Assembly (NCBI RefSeq): GCF_000317305.3
Contig: NC_023036.2
Span: 744,001 to 808,000, forward strand
DNA length: 64,000 bases
Direction: 5' to 3'
DNA from: Mycolicibacterium neoaurum VKM Ac-1815D
GTDB lineage: Bacteria > Actinomycetota > Actinomycetes > Mycobacteriales > Mycobacteriaceae
The notes below the pieces were generated by a model that saw nothing but the letters and a program-made list of their open reading frames with translations, was not told the DNA's origin and made no database searches. The position numbers and the translations under genes were made by a program. This document shows positions 37,750 to 46,417 of this stretch, one piece after another; within the stretch, counting starts at the first letter, position 1; each line of letters starts with the position of its first letter.

Positions 37750-38208
37750 ATGGCCCGTAACTATGCGACCGCTGATACGGTCACCCGCGACGAGTTGCTC
37801 GCCTTCGTCCGGCCGCGCCACCAGATGGTGCTGACCACGTTCCGTTCCGACGGCTCGGTGCAGAGCTCACCGGTCACCGGTGGTGTCGACGAGCAGGGGC
37901 GGATCGTGATCGCGAGCTATCCGCAGCGGGCCAAATCGCGCAATATCAGCCGTGATCCGCGGGCCAGCGTGACGGTCTTGTCCGAGGAGTTCCACGGACC
38001 GTACGTCCAGATCGACGGCGATGCCGAGTGCATCGACCTACCGGACGCCGTCGAGCCGTTGGTCGACTACTTCCGCGCCGTCGCCGGTGAGCATCCGGAT
38101 TGGGACGAGTACCGGCAGGCGATGCTGGATCAGGGCAAGTGCCTGTTGCGTATCACTCCTCGACGGTGGGGTCCGGTTGCCACCGGGGGCTTCCCGCCGC
38201 CGAGCTGA
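37750..38208 (+). CDS. PPOX-class F420-dependent oxidoreductase
   Basis: A 152-residue split-barrel protein of the pyridoxamine-oxidase-like class that in mycobacteria usually binds F420. The opening HQMVLTTFRSDGSVQSSPVTGGVDEQGRIVIASYPQRAKSRNISRDPRASVTVLSEEFHGPYVQIDGDAE region holds the cofactor-binding strands. The start is the ATG at 37750. The thioesterase gene converges on it, 4 bases away. The substrate is unknown. Confidence 0.82.
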   Translation: MARNYATADTVTRDELLAFVRPRHQMVLTTFRSDGSVQSSPVTGGVDEQGRIVIASYPQRAKSRNISRDPRASVTVLSEEFHGPYVQIDGDAECIDLPDAVEPLVDYFRAVAGEHPDWDEYRQAMLDQGKCLLRITPRRWGPVATGGFPPPS

Positions 38209-38212
38209 CGGG

Positions 38213-39013
38213 TCACCTCCGGCCGGCGGGGTCGAACCCGGAACTGGCGATCGCGGTCGACAATCCGATGCCGATCGGCCCGAGATGATCGAACAGTGCC
38301 GTCGATCCGGTGGCGATACCGTCGGCGGCGCTGTGGTTCTGCACGGCCAGGCCGATGAACGGGCCGTCGGGTAACCGACTCAGCGTCAGGGTGTAGTCGG
38401 CGTTGATGAATGCCAGCCCGGCGGTGCTGAAGTTCGCCATCGAAGCGGTGATGTCGACCGCCATCGCAGCACGTACGAACGCCGTCATCGACTCGCCCTG
38501 CACCAGTTCCCGGAACTCGCGAACCCAGGCATGGCGCGGTCCGTCGTGCTGCCACGGGAAGTCGGCATCATCGGAGGACCCGTAGGCTCGGATGAACATC
38601 GGCATGTTCTCGGCGATGACATCGGGTTCGTCCGGTATCGGCGGCAGTTCCACCGGTGCGGTCCAGAATCGGCCGGGCGGTTGAGCGCTGCGCCGCAGGA
38701 ACAGCGCGGATGCCCGGGCGACCACGTGGCCGCCCTGGGTCATGGTGGCGTCCACCGAACACATCCGCCGACCGGCCCGCAGCACCGAAGCGTTCGCACG
38801 CACCGGCTCGGTGGCCACCCGCCGCAGGATGTCGACCGTCAGCCGGGCCGGATGCAGATCGGGGTCGGCGACCTGCTGCTCGATGGCCCGGGCCAGCAGG
38901 CCGCCGATGACCTGACCCCCCAGGGTAGGGCCCCAGCCGCCGTGGGCGACCGCGTTGGGCACCAACTCGTCCCCATGGCGCGTCGTGAACGGTGTCGCCG
39001 CGGTGTCTGCCAT
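38213..39013 (-). CDS. Acyl-CoA thioesterase-family (TesB-like) protein
   Basis: A 266-residue double-hotdog protein of the acyl-CoA thioesterase II type. The first hotdog covers residues 15-115 (WGPTLGGQVIGGLLARAIEQ, then LTVDILRRVATEP) and the second 160-260 (MANFSTAGLAFINADYTLTLSRLPDGPFIGL). The catalytic residues of TesB are not clearly recognisable. It begins 9 bases after the stop of the glycosyltransferase gene, so it may be the last gene of the Nit1C-type operon, although it is not a standard member of that cluster as I know it. Confidence 0.72.
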   Translation of the reverse strand: MADTAATPFTTRHGDELVPNAVAHGGWGPTLGGQVIGGLLARAIEQQVADPDLHPARLTVDILRRVATEPVRANASVLRAGRRMCSVDATMTQGGHVVARASALFLRRSAQPPGRFWTAPVELPPIPDEPDVIAENMPMFIRAYGSSDDADFPWQHDGPRHAWVREFRELVQGESMTAFVRAAMAVDITASMANFSTAGLAFINADYTLTLSRLPDGPFIGLAVQNHSAADGIATGSTALFDHLGPIGIGLSTAIASSGFDPAGRR

Positions 39014-39022
39014 CTCGGCATA

Positions 39023-40102
39023 TTACAAAAAACGACCGCTCTGTAATGCCGAAAGCTGCTTCTCGTAGAAGGCCAAGTGCGCTCGGGCCGCACTGTCCCA
39101 GGTCAGCGACAGTGCTAGCGCACGCCCGGGGCCGGAGTCGCCGGGATCGGCCAGTGCAGCGGAGATCTCCGCCGCGAAACCGTCCACATCTGAGGCGAAC
39201 CGGACGGCGGAGCCGAACACCTCGCGCAGGACCGGCAGATCGCGAGTGACCACCGGTCGGCCGGCCGCCAGGGCCTCCAGCGCGGCCAAACCGAAGCCCT
39301 CCTTGGTAGATGGGAAAGCGAACACCTCACAACCCGCCACCAAGCCCGGTAGCTGGTCATCGGCGATGGCACCGAGGATGATCGGCTCGATGCCCAGTGC
39401 GACGCTTCGCGATTCGAAGGCTCGGCGATAGTCGCGGTAGTCGAACAACGTCTCGCCACCCGCGATGACCAGCGCGAGCTCCGGATGCCGGCTGCGCAGT
39501 AGCTGATAGGCCTCCAGCAGGTCGAGGGTGCCCTTGCGGGGTTCGATGCCACCCACGGTCAGCAGGTAGGGGCGCAGCTGGCCGAATCCGGGATCGGCGT
39601 CGATGAACCTTTGTGCTGCAACACCATTGGGAATCACCGTCGGATCCATACCCCAGCCCGCCCGCACTTCGGCGGCAACTGCGGAGGAGACGCAGATCCG
39701 TGCGTACGGCGCGGTGATCGCCTTCTCGTGACATTCGGCAAGAATCGGCGTGGTGAACTCGTCGAGGTGGTGGATGGTGCGGATACAGTGCCCGACGGCA
39801 TTGGCGCTGATGCAGTCCTGGGCGTGCACGATGTCATAACTGTCCGGGGTGAATTCGCCCCGCAAGGTGTCGATGGAGCGCACGATGCGGTCGGTGACGG
39901 TGTCGCCGGGGAGGTCGACGAACTCGACCAGTCGTAACGAGACCGCCGGATCCACGGACCGGAAGAATCCTCGGTCGCCGGCGCGCGCCAACGACCAGAC
40001 CGTGACTTCGGCACCGGCTCGTGCCAGCGCCTCGGCGAGGTTGAGGGTGTGCACCACGCCGCCGCGCGGTTTGGTCGAGTAGGTGAGCAGAGCGATCCGC
40101 AT
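39023..40102 (-). CDS. MSMEG_0565-family glycosyltransferase
   Basis: A 359-residue GT-B glycosyltransferase of family 4, matching the MSMEG_0565 type. It opens MRIALLTYSTKPRGGVVHTL and carries LTVGGIEPRKGTLDLLEAY and the nucleotide-sugar motif PSTKEGFGLAALEALAAGRPVV with the usual E-x7-E. It is a member of the conserved cluster that also holds a nitrilase, radical SAM protein, acetyltransferase/AIR-synthase-like protein and flavoprotein. The start is the ATG at 40102, one base after the preceding stop, so it belongs to the operon. Which sugar it transfers, and to what, is unknown. Confidence 0.82.
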   Translation of the reverse strand: MRIALLTYSTKPRGGVVHTLNLAEALARAGAEVTVWSLARAGDRGFFRSVDPAVSLRLVEFVDLPGDTVTDRIVRSIDTLRGEFTPDSYDIVHAQDCISANAVGHCIRTIHHLDEFTTPILAECHEKAITAPYARICVSSAVAAEVRAGWGMDPTVIPNGVAAQRFIDADPGFGQLRPYLLTVGGIEPRKGTLDLLEAYQLLRSRHPELALVIAGGETLFDYRDYRRAFESRSVALGIEPIILGAIADDQLPGLVAGCEVFAFPSTKEGFGLAALEALAAGRPVVTRDLPVLREVFGSAVRFASDVDGFAAEISAALADPGDSGPGRALALSLTWDSAARAHLAFYEKQLSALQSGRFL

Positions 40103-40103
40103 G

Positions 40104-40940
40104 TCACCTCCGAACCCGGTAGATGTCGCTGCGCAACTCGGTCAGGTGATTCAATACCTTTCTTGCCCTGGCGATCTCGTTCTCGACATCGACTTTCGCG
40201 GCGGCCAGCCCGCCCTTCGACCTGGTGGTGCACAGGATGTCGCCGCCCGGACCGACGATCTTGGCCTGGCCGAGGAACCGCAGATTCCCCATCACCCCGG
40301 TTTGGTTCGAGGACACCAGCACCACCTGGTTCTCGGCGGCGCGCGCGCAGTCATACAGGTCGAACAGGCGCGACTGGCGGTCCGCGGGCAGCCGGGAGGC
40401 ACGGTCGGTGATGCTCGCCGGCCAAGCCGACAACGCGGCGATGATCTGCGCCCCGTCGAGTGCCAGGGTGCGGGCGGCCTCCGGAAAGGTCTTGTCGTAG
40501 TCGATGAGCATCCCGACCCGGCCGACCGGGGTGTCGAAGCTGTCGAAGCGATCACCGGCCAGGTAGGTCAGCGACTCACCGGCAGGCTGGTGCACCTTGC
40601 GGTAGCGACCGAGGACGCCGTCACCGGACACACAGACGGCCGCGTTGTAGCGGCTGCCACCGGCGGCCTCCTCGGCATAGCCGACGCACACCGTCATGGG
40701 ACCCGCCGCGGCGATCACGGCTGCGATCTCGGGACCGTCGGGATCCAGAGCGGGTGGTGGGTCATCGGGGTCGGGGGCAGCGAAATCACCGATGTAACCG
40801 CCGAGGCAGGCGTCCGGTAGGACCAACATGTCCACTCCGTCGCGGGCGGCGGACTCGATGATGCCGACGACCTTGGATACGCCGCGATCGAGATCACGCC
40901 CGAAGTGTGCGGCGACCGCGCCGAGGGTGACCGGTGCCAT
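40104..40940 (-). CDS. Nitrilase-fold protein with lost catalytic residues (pseudoenzyme)
   Basis: A 278-residue nitrilase-superfamily protein, clearly paralogous to the protein encoded at 44987-45892. Lysine is kept (Lys115, GRYRKVHQPAGE). The catalytic glutamate position reads LPDACLGGY (Asp43) and the cysteine position reads MLIDYDKTFPEAAR (Asp147), where the paralogue has LPEAAIGGY and QICYDKAFPEAAR. The codon is GAC, which is two base changes from a cysteine codon. Amidase or nitrilase chemistry through a thioester is therefore not possible in the normal way. The frame is open, spacing to both neighbours is tight (9 bases and 1 base), and surrounding motifs such as ALDGAQIIAALSAWP are intact, so it looks maintained. 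A structural, regulatory or heteromeric role is inferred. Confidence 0.8.
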   Translation of the reverse strand: MAPVTLGAVAAHFGRDLDRGVSKVVGIIESAARDGVDMLVLPDACLGGYIGDFAAPDPDDPPPALDPDGPEIAAVIAAAGPMTVCVGYAEEAAGGSRYNAAVCVSGDGVLGRYRKVHQPAGESLTYLAGDRFDSFDTPVGRVGMLIDYDKTFPEAARTLALDGAQIIAALSAWPASITDRASRLPADRQSRLFDLYDCARAAENQVVLVSSNQTGVMGNLRFLGQAKIVGPGGDILCTTRSKGGLAAAKVDVENEIARARKVLNHLTELRSDIYRVRR

Positions 40941-40949
40941 GCGCTCTCC

Positions 40950-42365
40950 TCAGGCCGGGCCGAGTCCGGTGACCGGCGACGACAGTGCGGTCGTGGTGAC
41001 CCCGTCGGGCCAGCGTAGGCGTACGCCTACGCTGGCGGTCAACCGTCCGCAGTCGGCGGCCACGACACCGTGGGGAAGCGGCACCGGCTGGGCAGATCCG
41101 ACGGTCAGCATGGCGTAACCCGGGAAGCAGGTCAGCCACGCCGCGAGGTCGGTGGTCTGCGGCCGAGGCACCGCGGACACCTCCAGCTCGGCGCCGGTAC
41201 CGCTCGCCTCGGCGAGCATGCCCAGGGTGCCGACCACACCGGCCATGCTGACGTCCTTCGCGGCGCGGGGGCGCATCCCGGCAACGACCCCCGACAGCGC
41301 GGCGAGGTCCGCGCCGGACCGGGTGCTGCTCGAATCCCACTGCTTACCGGTGTAGCCGGTCCGCCAGCCGCCGGACAGATCGGCGGTCAGCCGCACCAGG
41401 TCGCCGACGCGCCCGCCACCGGCGGGTACCGGATCACTCGTCCGGCCGAGTGCGGTGACGGCCAGTGCGGCGGGGACACCGAGTTGGGTGTGCCCACCGA
41501 GAACCGGGACATCCCATGCCGCCGATGCGGCCGCGAGACCACCGATCACGCGCTGCACGGTCCGCCGTGTGGGGGCCGCCACCGCGTCGAGCAATCCGGT
41601 GGGAACGGCGCCCATGGCGGTCAGATCGTTGATGTTGACCAGCACCGAGCACCAACCGGCCCACTCCGGATCGCGTTCGACCATCGACGGGATGATGGCA
41701 TCGCATGCGGCGACCAGGTCCGTGCCGGGTACCGGGGCGCCGTCGTCGCCGATGTACCCATCGGCTCCGAGCCCGCCCGGCACAGCGCGTAGCGGGGCCA
41801 GTGAACGACCCAGAAACGACTTCGTTGCGGCCGCGAGTGCGCCGAAAGGGTTGATGGGGTAGCGCATCCGGCTGTGTGGCCGGCCGCCGACCTGGTCGTC
41901 GCCCAGGCGTTCCCACCCCATGGCGGCGAAGACGGCCTCGTACCGGTTCTGCACACAGGCTTCGAATCGCAACACTCCGACCGATTCGGCGTAGGCGCAG
42001 GCGGCTCGGATCAATGCCGGTCCGACGCCCGCCGAACGGGCCCGTGGTGCGGTCACCAGGCGACTGCCGGTCCACCATCCCAGGTCACGGGACCCGACCG
42101 GTGCCAACCGCACACCGCCGAGGAGTTCGCCGTCGGCGGTGACGGCAACCAGCACGACGGTGCGCGGGTCGTCGTCTGTGTCGTCGGAGTCCGATCCGGC
42201 GAACAAGCGCTGGACACCGACGAACTCGATGCGGCGCAGGGTGCGGTAGGAGCGGACATCCGCTCCGTCGCCTCGACGGATGAGAAACGGTGCGCGCGGC
42301 CGTGTCCCGGCCAGGATCGACAGGTCTGCCGTTGACGTCGAGGTGCTGTGGTCGAAGGGGATCAT
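40950..42365 (-). CDS. Fused GNAT acetyltransferase and AIR-synthase-like protein (MSMEG_0567 / Sll0787 types)
   Basis: A 471-residue fusion. Residues 20-170 are a GNAT domain (GELLGGVRLAPVGSRDLGWW, then APRARSAGVGPALIRAACAY, the acetyl-CoA loop). Residues 180-470 resemble AIR synthase/PurM-like proteins of the Sll0787 type: YIGDDGAPVPGTDLVAACDA, LVNINDLTAMGAVPTGLLDA, VLGGHTQLGVPAALAVTALG and AKDVSMAGVVGTLGML. PurM-type proteins use ATP to activate amides. Start ATG at 42365 (MIPFDHSTST) shares one base with the stop of the radical SAM gene. The parts occur as separate or fused proteins in related clusters; the reaction is not known. Confidence 0.8.
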   Translation of the reverse strand: MIPFDHSTSTSTADLSILAGTRPRAPFLIRRGDGADVRSYRTLRRIEFVGVQRLFAGSDSDDTDDDPRTVVLVAVTADGELLGGVRLAPVGSRDLGWWTGSRLVTAPRARSAGVGPALIRAACAYAESVGVLRFEACVQNRYEAVFAAMGWERLGDDQVGGRPHSRMRYPINPFGALAAATKSFLGRSLAPLRAVPGGLGADGYIGDDGAPVPGTDLVAACDAIIPSMVERDPEWAGWCSVLVNINDLTAMGAVPTGLLDAVAAPTRRTVQRVIGGLAAASAAWDVPVLGGHTQLGVPAALAVTALGRTSDPVPAGGGRVGDLVRLTADLSGGWRTGYTGKQWDSSSTRSGADLAALSGVVAGMRPRAAKDVSMAGVVGTLGMLAEASGTGAELEVSAVPRPQTTDLAAWLTCFPGYAMLTVGSAQPVPLPHGVVAADCGRLTASVGVRLRWPDGVTTTALSSPVTGLGPA

Positions 42366-43420
42366 CAGGCTCCGAGCCCTTGCAACACCGAGCACGCACC
42401 GCAGGCCGCGCAGCCGGCGCGTTGCTCGGCGCCGGCCATGCCCGCCATCGCCAGTTTTGTCGCCACCTCGCGAGATATCTTCTCCACCAGTGCGGAATCC
42501 GGCGCCGGCGCATGATCGACCTCGACCGCCAGCGACCCGGCCTGCGGCCGATAGGGCACGACGAACGGATAGACCCCCATGCCGATCAACTCCGCGGCGC
42601 CGGCCACCAGGTCGTCCGGGTCCTCACCGAGACCGACGAGTAGATAGGTGGACACCTGGTTGCGGCCGAACACCCGGACCGCCTCCCGCCAGGCGTCGCG
42701 GTACTGCTCCAGAGGCACGGTCGCCTTGCCGGGCATCCACCGCCGGCGCACGTCGTCGTCCAGTGATTCGACGTGGATACCGATCGCGGCGGCCCCCGCT
42801 TCACGAAGGTCACCGATGACGGACAGATCGGCGGGAGGTTCGCACTGCACCTGGATGGGCAGTTCCGGGACCGCCGCCCTGACCGCTCGAACACAACGGG
42901 CCAGATGTCTTGCACCCCGGTCGGTTCCGGCGGATGTACCCGTCGTCATCACCATCTGGGTCACCCCGTCCAGCCGCACCGCCGCCGCGGCCACGTCGGC
43001 CAACTCGGCCGGTCGTTTGACCGCGGTGGTCGAGTTCGTGCGCAGTGACTCCTCGATGGTGCAGAAACGGCAGCGCTGTTCGGCTTCGTAGCGAATGCAC
43101 GTCTGCACCACCGTGGTGGCCAGCACGTTACGGCCGTGCAGCCGAGCGATCTTCTCGTAGGGGACCCCGTCGGCGGTTCGTAGATCGTAGAAACGTGGGC
43201 GGTCGACCACCTCGACGTCCAGCCCGGTGTCCACACCGTCGCGAAGCACCCTGGTGCCGTCGAACACGAACGGACTGTCATCGTTTCGTGGGATCGCGGC
43301 ATTGAGACCGTCGATGACGAGGTGACCGTCGGCGCTCGGGCCAGCGCCCGAGGTGCGGCTCACCGGTGGCTGCCCGCGAAAACCCATCAGGGCGAGGTCG
43401 ACTCTGGTCGATATGGTCAT
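42365..43420 (-). CDS. MSMEG_0568-family radical SAM protein
   Basis: A 351-residue radical SAM protein. The iron-sulfur cysteines are Cys108, Cys117 and Cys120 in TCIRYEAEQRCRFCTIEESL, a CX8CX2C spacing in place of the canonical CX3CX2C. The core continues with QMVMTTGTSAGTDRGARHLA and IQVQCEPPADLSVIGDLREA and IGIHVESLDDDVRRR. The C-terminus has a second cluster, Cys337, Cys340 and Cys343 (GCAACGACS), which could bind an auxiliary iron-sulfur centre. GAGGGG precedes the ATG at 43420. It is a constant member of the nitrilase cluster, and its reaction is unknown. Confidence 0.85.
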   Translation of the reverse strand: MTISTRVDLALMGFRGQPPVSRTSGAGPSADGHLVIDGLNAAIPRNDDSPFVFDGTRVLRDGVDTGLDVEVVDRPRFYDLRTADGVPYEKIARLHGRNVLATTVVQTCIRYEAEQRCRFCTIEESLRTNSTTAVKRPAELADVAAAAVRLDGVTQMVMTTGTSAGTDRGARHLARCVRAVRAAVPELPIQVQCEPPADLSVIGDLREAGAAAIGIHVESLDDDVRRRWMPGKATVPLEQYRDAWREAVRVFGRNQVSTYLLVGLGEDPDDLVAGAAELIGMGVYPFVVPYRPQAGSLAVEVDHAPAPDSALVEKISREVATKLAMAGMAGAEQRAGCAACGACSVLQGLGA

Positions 43421-43429
43421 TGCTGCCCC

Positions 43430-44701
43430 TCAGCTGGCCGAAGCGATCGTGTGAAACCTGCTCTGCTGCGCAAGGATCGACTCCGCAACATGGCGCGCGT
43501 CGCGGTCGATCCCGAGGAACCGTCCCGACCCCCAGGTGTGCATCCACGGCAGTCCGATGAAGCTCAGCCCCGCCACGCCGGTGATGCCGCGGGTCTGCAT
43601 GGGTCGGCCGGCACCGTCGAACGCACTGGCTTCGATCCACCGGTAATCCGGTCGGTAGCCGATGGCCCACACGATGCTTGTGACGTTCCGGCCGACGAGA
43701 TCGAGCGTGGTCGGCTCGTCCTCAGGTGTCCACACGGGGATGTAGCGCGAGGCCGGGGGTGCCGGGATCTCCTTCTGCTCGATGTATGCGTCGATATCGG
43801 CGCAGATCGAGTTGTAGACCGAATCGGCGTGATCCAGCGCGGTGGTCAGATTCGGCGCGAACCGCAGCTGACCGTCCCTACCGTCGGTCAGCGAGCCGTA
43901 CAGCGTCATGCCTTCGAGGGCGAACTGGCGCAGGTCGACATCGCGGCCACCGTCGCGTCCGGTGACGTAGTGGTTGGTCTTCTCGATCGCCGCCTTGCCG
44001 CCGGGGTACTGGGCGGCGGGTCGATCGTAGAGGCCCATGTCGGACAGCCAGGTCATGCAGTCCCGGCCGCGATAGGTCCGCGCCACCCGCGGTGCGCCAC
44101 CAACGGCCAGATGCACCGCTCGGCCCGCCAGGTGCAGGTCCTCGGCGATCTGCGTGCCCGATTGACCGGTACCGACCACCAGGACCGCCCCATCCGGTAG
44201 CTGATCGGGGTTGCGGTAGAGCTCGGAGTGGAGTTGGCGGATCGACGGGTCCAATGTTGCGGCGAACGGCGGTATGACGGGCAACGGGTAACCGCCGGTG
44301 GCGATGACGGCGTGGTCGCAGGTGAGAGTGTGCGAACCGGCGGCATCCTCGACGGTGAGTTCGAATCCGCCGTTGATGTGATTGGTCAGCTTGGTCACCC
44401 GGGTATGTGTGCGCAGCGGCGGGGTGAAGGTCGCCAACCACCCGTTCAGCCATTCGACCACCTGATCGCGAGTCATGAAACCGTCCGGATCGGGGCCGCT
44501 ATAGGAGTAACCGGGCAGTCGACAGTGCCAGTTGGGTGTCACCAAGGTGAAGTTGTCCCACCGGCTGTCCGACCAGGCATGAACGGGGGTCGCGGCTTCC
44601 AGGACAAGGTGCTCGATGCCGGCCCGGCCCAGGTACCAACTGACCGACAATCCGGCCTGGCCGGCCCCGACGACGACCACAGGAACATGGGTGTTGGTCA
44701 T
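43430..44701 (-). CDS. MSMEG_0569-family flavin-dependent oxidoreductase
   Basis: A 423-residue FAD/NADPH monooxygenase-like protein. The FAD dinucleotide motif is VVVVGAGQAGLSVSWYLGRAG (residues 8-28), the NADPH motif is AVLVVGTGQSGTQIAEDLHLAG, and ATGGYP and VWAIGYRPDYRWIE are also present. It resembles N-hydroxylating and Baeyer-Villiger type enzymes and matches the MSMEG_0569 cluster type. Its start overlaps the stop of the small gene upstream by 4 bases (ATGA). The next gene downstream, the radical SAM gene, starts 9 bases after its stop. Confidence 0.86.
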   Translation of the reverse strand: MTNTHVPVVVVGAGQAGLSVSWYLGRAGIEHLVLEAATPVHAWSDSRWDNFTLVTPNWHCRLPGYSYSGPDPDGFMTRDQVVEWLNGWLATFTPPLRTHTRVTKLTNHINGGFELTVEDAAGSHTLTCDHAVIATGGYPLPVIPPFAATLDPSIRQLHSELYRNPDQLPDGAVLVVGTGQSGTQIAEDLHLAGRAVHLAVGGAPRVARTYRGRDCMTWLSDMGLYDRPAAQYPGGKAAIEKTNHYVTGRDGGRDVDLRQFALEGMTLYGSLTDGRDGQLRFAPNLTTALDHADSVYNSICADIDAYIEQKEIPAPPASRYIPVWTPEDEPTTLDLVGRNVTSIVWAIGYRPDYRWIEASAFDGAGRPMQTRGITGVAGLSFIGLPWMHTWGSGRFLGIDRDARHVAESILAQQSRFHTIASAS

Positions 44702-44994
44702 CGCTGCTCCGATCCGGGGTTCATCGAGGTGATCTCGACCAGTGCGTCCAGCGGGAAACCCGCAGCGGCGCCGCTGATCCGGGACGCGGTCTCAGCCGCG
44801 GAGGTGCAGGCGAAGCCGAACTTGGCCCGTACGCGGTCACTGGCCTCGGTCATGGCGTGTCCGGTGCGCTGGACCAACTCGCCGACGGTGTAGCTACTGC
44901 CGGCCGAGAGGTGATCGTGCACGACCAGACTGGGCGAGTAGTAGCGCTGGGTATTGCCGTCGGGCCAGCGGATGTCGAATGTCATCTCAGGCAT
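44698..44994 (-). CDS. MSMEG_0570-family small protein
   Basis: A 98-residue protein matching the MSMEG_0570-type 'nitrogen starvation response' family. It reads MPEMTFDIRWPDGNTQRYYS, then SPSLVVHDHLSAGSSYTVGELV. The fold and function are unknown; a name of that kind comes from cyanobacterial relatives induced by nitrogen lack. It overlaps the nitrilase gene by 8 bases and the flavoprotein gene by 4, so expression is tightly linked. Confidence 0.78.
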   Translation of the reverse strand: MPEMTFDIRWPDGNTQRYYSPSLVVHDHLSAGSSYTVGELVQRTGHAMTEASDRVRAKFGFACTSAAETASRISGAAAGFPLDALVEITSMNPGSEQR

Positions 44995-45892
44995 GGGCGA
45001 GCGCCTGCCAGTTCGCCTCGTGCGCCGAGGTCGGGGCGATCAGTGGGCCATACACGTCGGGCCTGCGGTCGCGAAGGTGGAACATCCCGGCGCGGGCGGT
45101 GCGGAAGGCCGTGTCCAGGTCAACCTCGGCGACGGCCAGTCCGCTGTCCAGAAGCGTTGTGGCAAGTATGTTTCCGCCAGGATCGACCACTTTTGCGTTG
45201 CCGACGTAGCGCAGTGATCCGAAAGTGCCGCTCTGATTGGATGCCACCCAGAACACCTGGTTGTCCAGCGCACGGGCGGTGTCGAAGAGGTTGAACCGAT
45301 AGGTCCAACGGTCGTCCTGCAGATTCTGGGCAGTGGCGGTACGCGCTGCCGGCCAGGCCGACAGGCTCGCGATGATCTGCGCGCCGTCCAAAGCCATCAT
45401 CCGGGCAGCCTCGGGAAATGCCTTGTCGTAACAGATCTGTAGGCCGATCCGGCCCACCGGGCTGTCGAACACCCGGTAATTCGACCCGGCGGAGTACGAC
45501 ATCCCCTCGCCGAGGGGCTGATGGACCTTGCGATAGGTGCCGTACACCTGGTGACCATCGAGAACGGCCGCCGTGTTGTACCGGGTCTCGCCGTCGTCGG
45601 CCAGTTCGCAGAACCCGATGGCGATGGTGAGATCGCCGACGATCTGCTGGACTCGTGCGATCTCCGGTCCATCGATCCGAATGGCAGGTGGCAGATCCCG
45701 CTTCGTTGTTCGCACGGTATCGCCGTGGTTTCCGAGGGAGGGCAGGTATCCGCCGATCGCGGCCTCGGGCAGCACCATGAAGTCCACGCCGGCTGCCCGT
45801 GCCTTGTCGGTGAGCGAAGAGATGAGCGCGTAGTTCTGTTCGAGATCGCGGGTGAAGTTCGCCGAAACGGCGGCCAGGATGGTCACCGTCAT
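44987..45892 (-). CDS. Nit1-type nitrilase (Sll0784 family)
   Basis: A 301-residue nitrilase with a full catalytic triad: Glu43 (LPEAAIGGY), Lys122 (TYRKVHQPLGEG) and Cys154 (LQICYDKAFPEAAR). It matches the nitrilase of the sll0783-sll0787 and MSMEG_0565-0572 clusters. Nitrilases turn nitriles into acids and ammonia; the Nit1C cluster of Pseudomonas has been linked to growth on cyanide. It starts 3 bases after the stop of the MSMEG_0572-type gene. Its paralogue at 40104-40940 lacks the catalytic residues, and the two could pair. Confidence 0.87.
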   Translation of the reverse strand: MTVTILAAVSANFTRDLEQNYALISSLTDKARAAGVDFMVLPEAAIGGYLPSLGNHGDTVRTTKRDLPPAIRIDGPEIARVQQIVGDLTIAIGFCELADDGETRYNTAAVLDGHQVYGTYRKVHQPLGEGMSYSAGSNYRVFDSPVGRIGLQICYDKAFPEAARMMALDGAQIIASLSAWPAARTATAQNLQDDRWTYRFNLFDTARALDNQVFWVASNQSGTFGSLRYVGNAKVVDPGGNILATTLLDSGLAVAEVDLDTAFRTARAGMFHLRDRRPDVYGPLIAPTSAHEANWQALAHA

Positions 45893-45895
45893 CTC

Positions 45896-46417
45896 CTAGA
45901 CCATGTAGGTGGAGTTGATGATGGCGCCCTTGCGGGCATAGTGGATCAGTGCATCCTGGACGTCGAGCGGGTGGGCCGGGATGACGCCGTCGATCAGATC
46001 TTCCTCGCGCCCACCGTGCAGACCGAGCCCGAAGCGGCAGCAGAAGACCGTACCGCCCTCCTTGATGAAGGTCGTCAGCGCGTCGTTGATGTTCTGCTCA
46101 CCTGGGAATCCTGAATCACCGGTGGTCGGAAAGCCCCGGGTGGCAAGGCAGTTGATGGCACCTGGGCCGTAGAAGTAGAGCGCCGATTCGAACCCCTTGC
46201 GCAGGGCGCGAGTGGCCTGCAGGACCGCCACGAACGATACCGACGATTCGTGGGCGATGCCGTGGACAAGAGTGAAGTAGCTTTCGCCGGCCTCGGCCTG
46301 GTAGTCCGGGAAGATCTTGGTCCCGCCGTAGATGGAGGTTCCCTTCGGTAGGGCGGGATGTGGGATCTCGGCCAGTGAGGCGGCGATGTTCTCGGTGATG
46401 GATGCGTCAAAGGTCAT
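45896..46417 (-). CDS. MSMEG_0572/Sll0783-family nitrogen-starvation protein
   Basis: A 173-residue protein matching the MSMEG_0572/Sll0783 type. It has GTKIFPDYQAEAGESYFTLV, FESALYFYGPGAINCLATRG and GGTVFCCRFGLGLHGGREEDL, with a pair of cysteines that resembles DsrE-like folds. In Synechocystis sll0783 responds to nitrogen lack and affects polyhydroxybutyrate storage. It is the first gene of the operon; GGAG lies 7 bases before the ATG at 46417. The LysR gene faces it across 293 bases. Confidence 0.82.
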   Translation of the reverse strand: MTFDASITENIAASLAEIPHPALPKGTSIYGGTKIFPDYQAEAGESYFTLVHGIAHESSVSFVAVLQATRALRKGFESALYFYGPGAINCLATRGFPTTGDSGFPGEQNINDALTTFIKEGGTVFCCRFGLGLHGGREEDLIDGVIPAHPLDVQDALIHYARKGAIINSTYMV

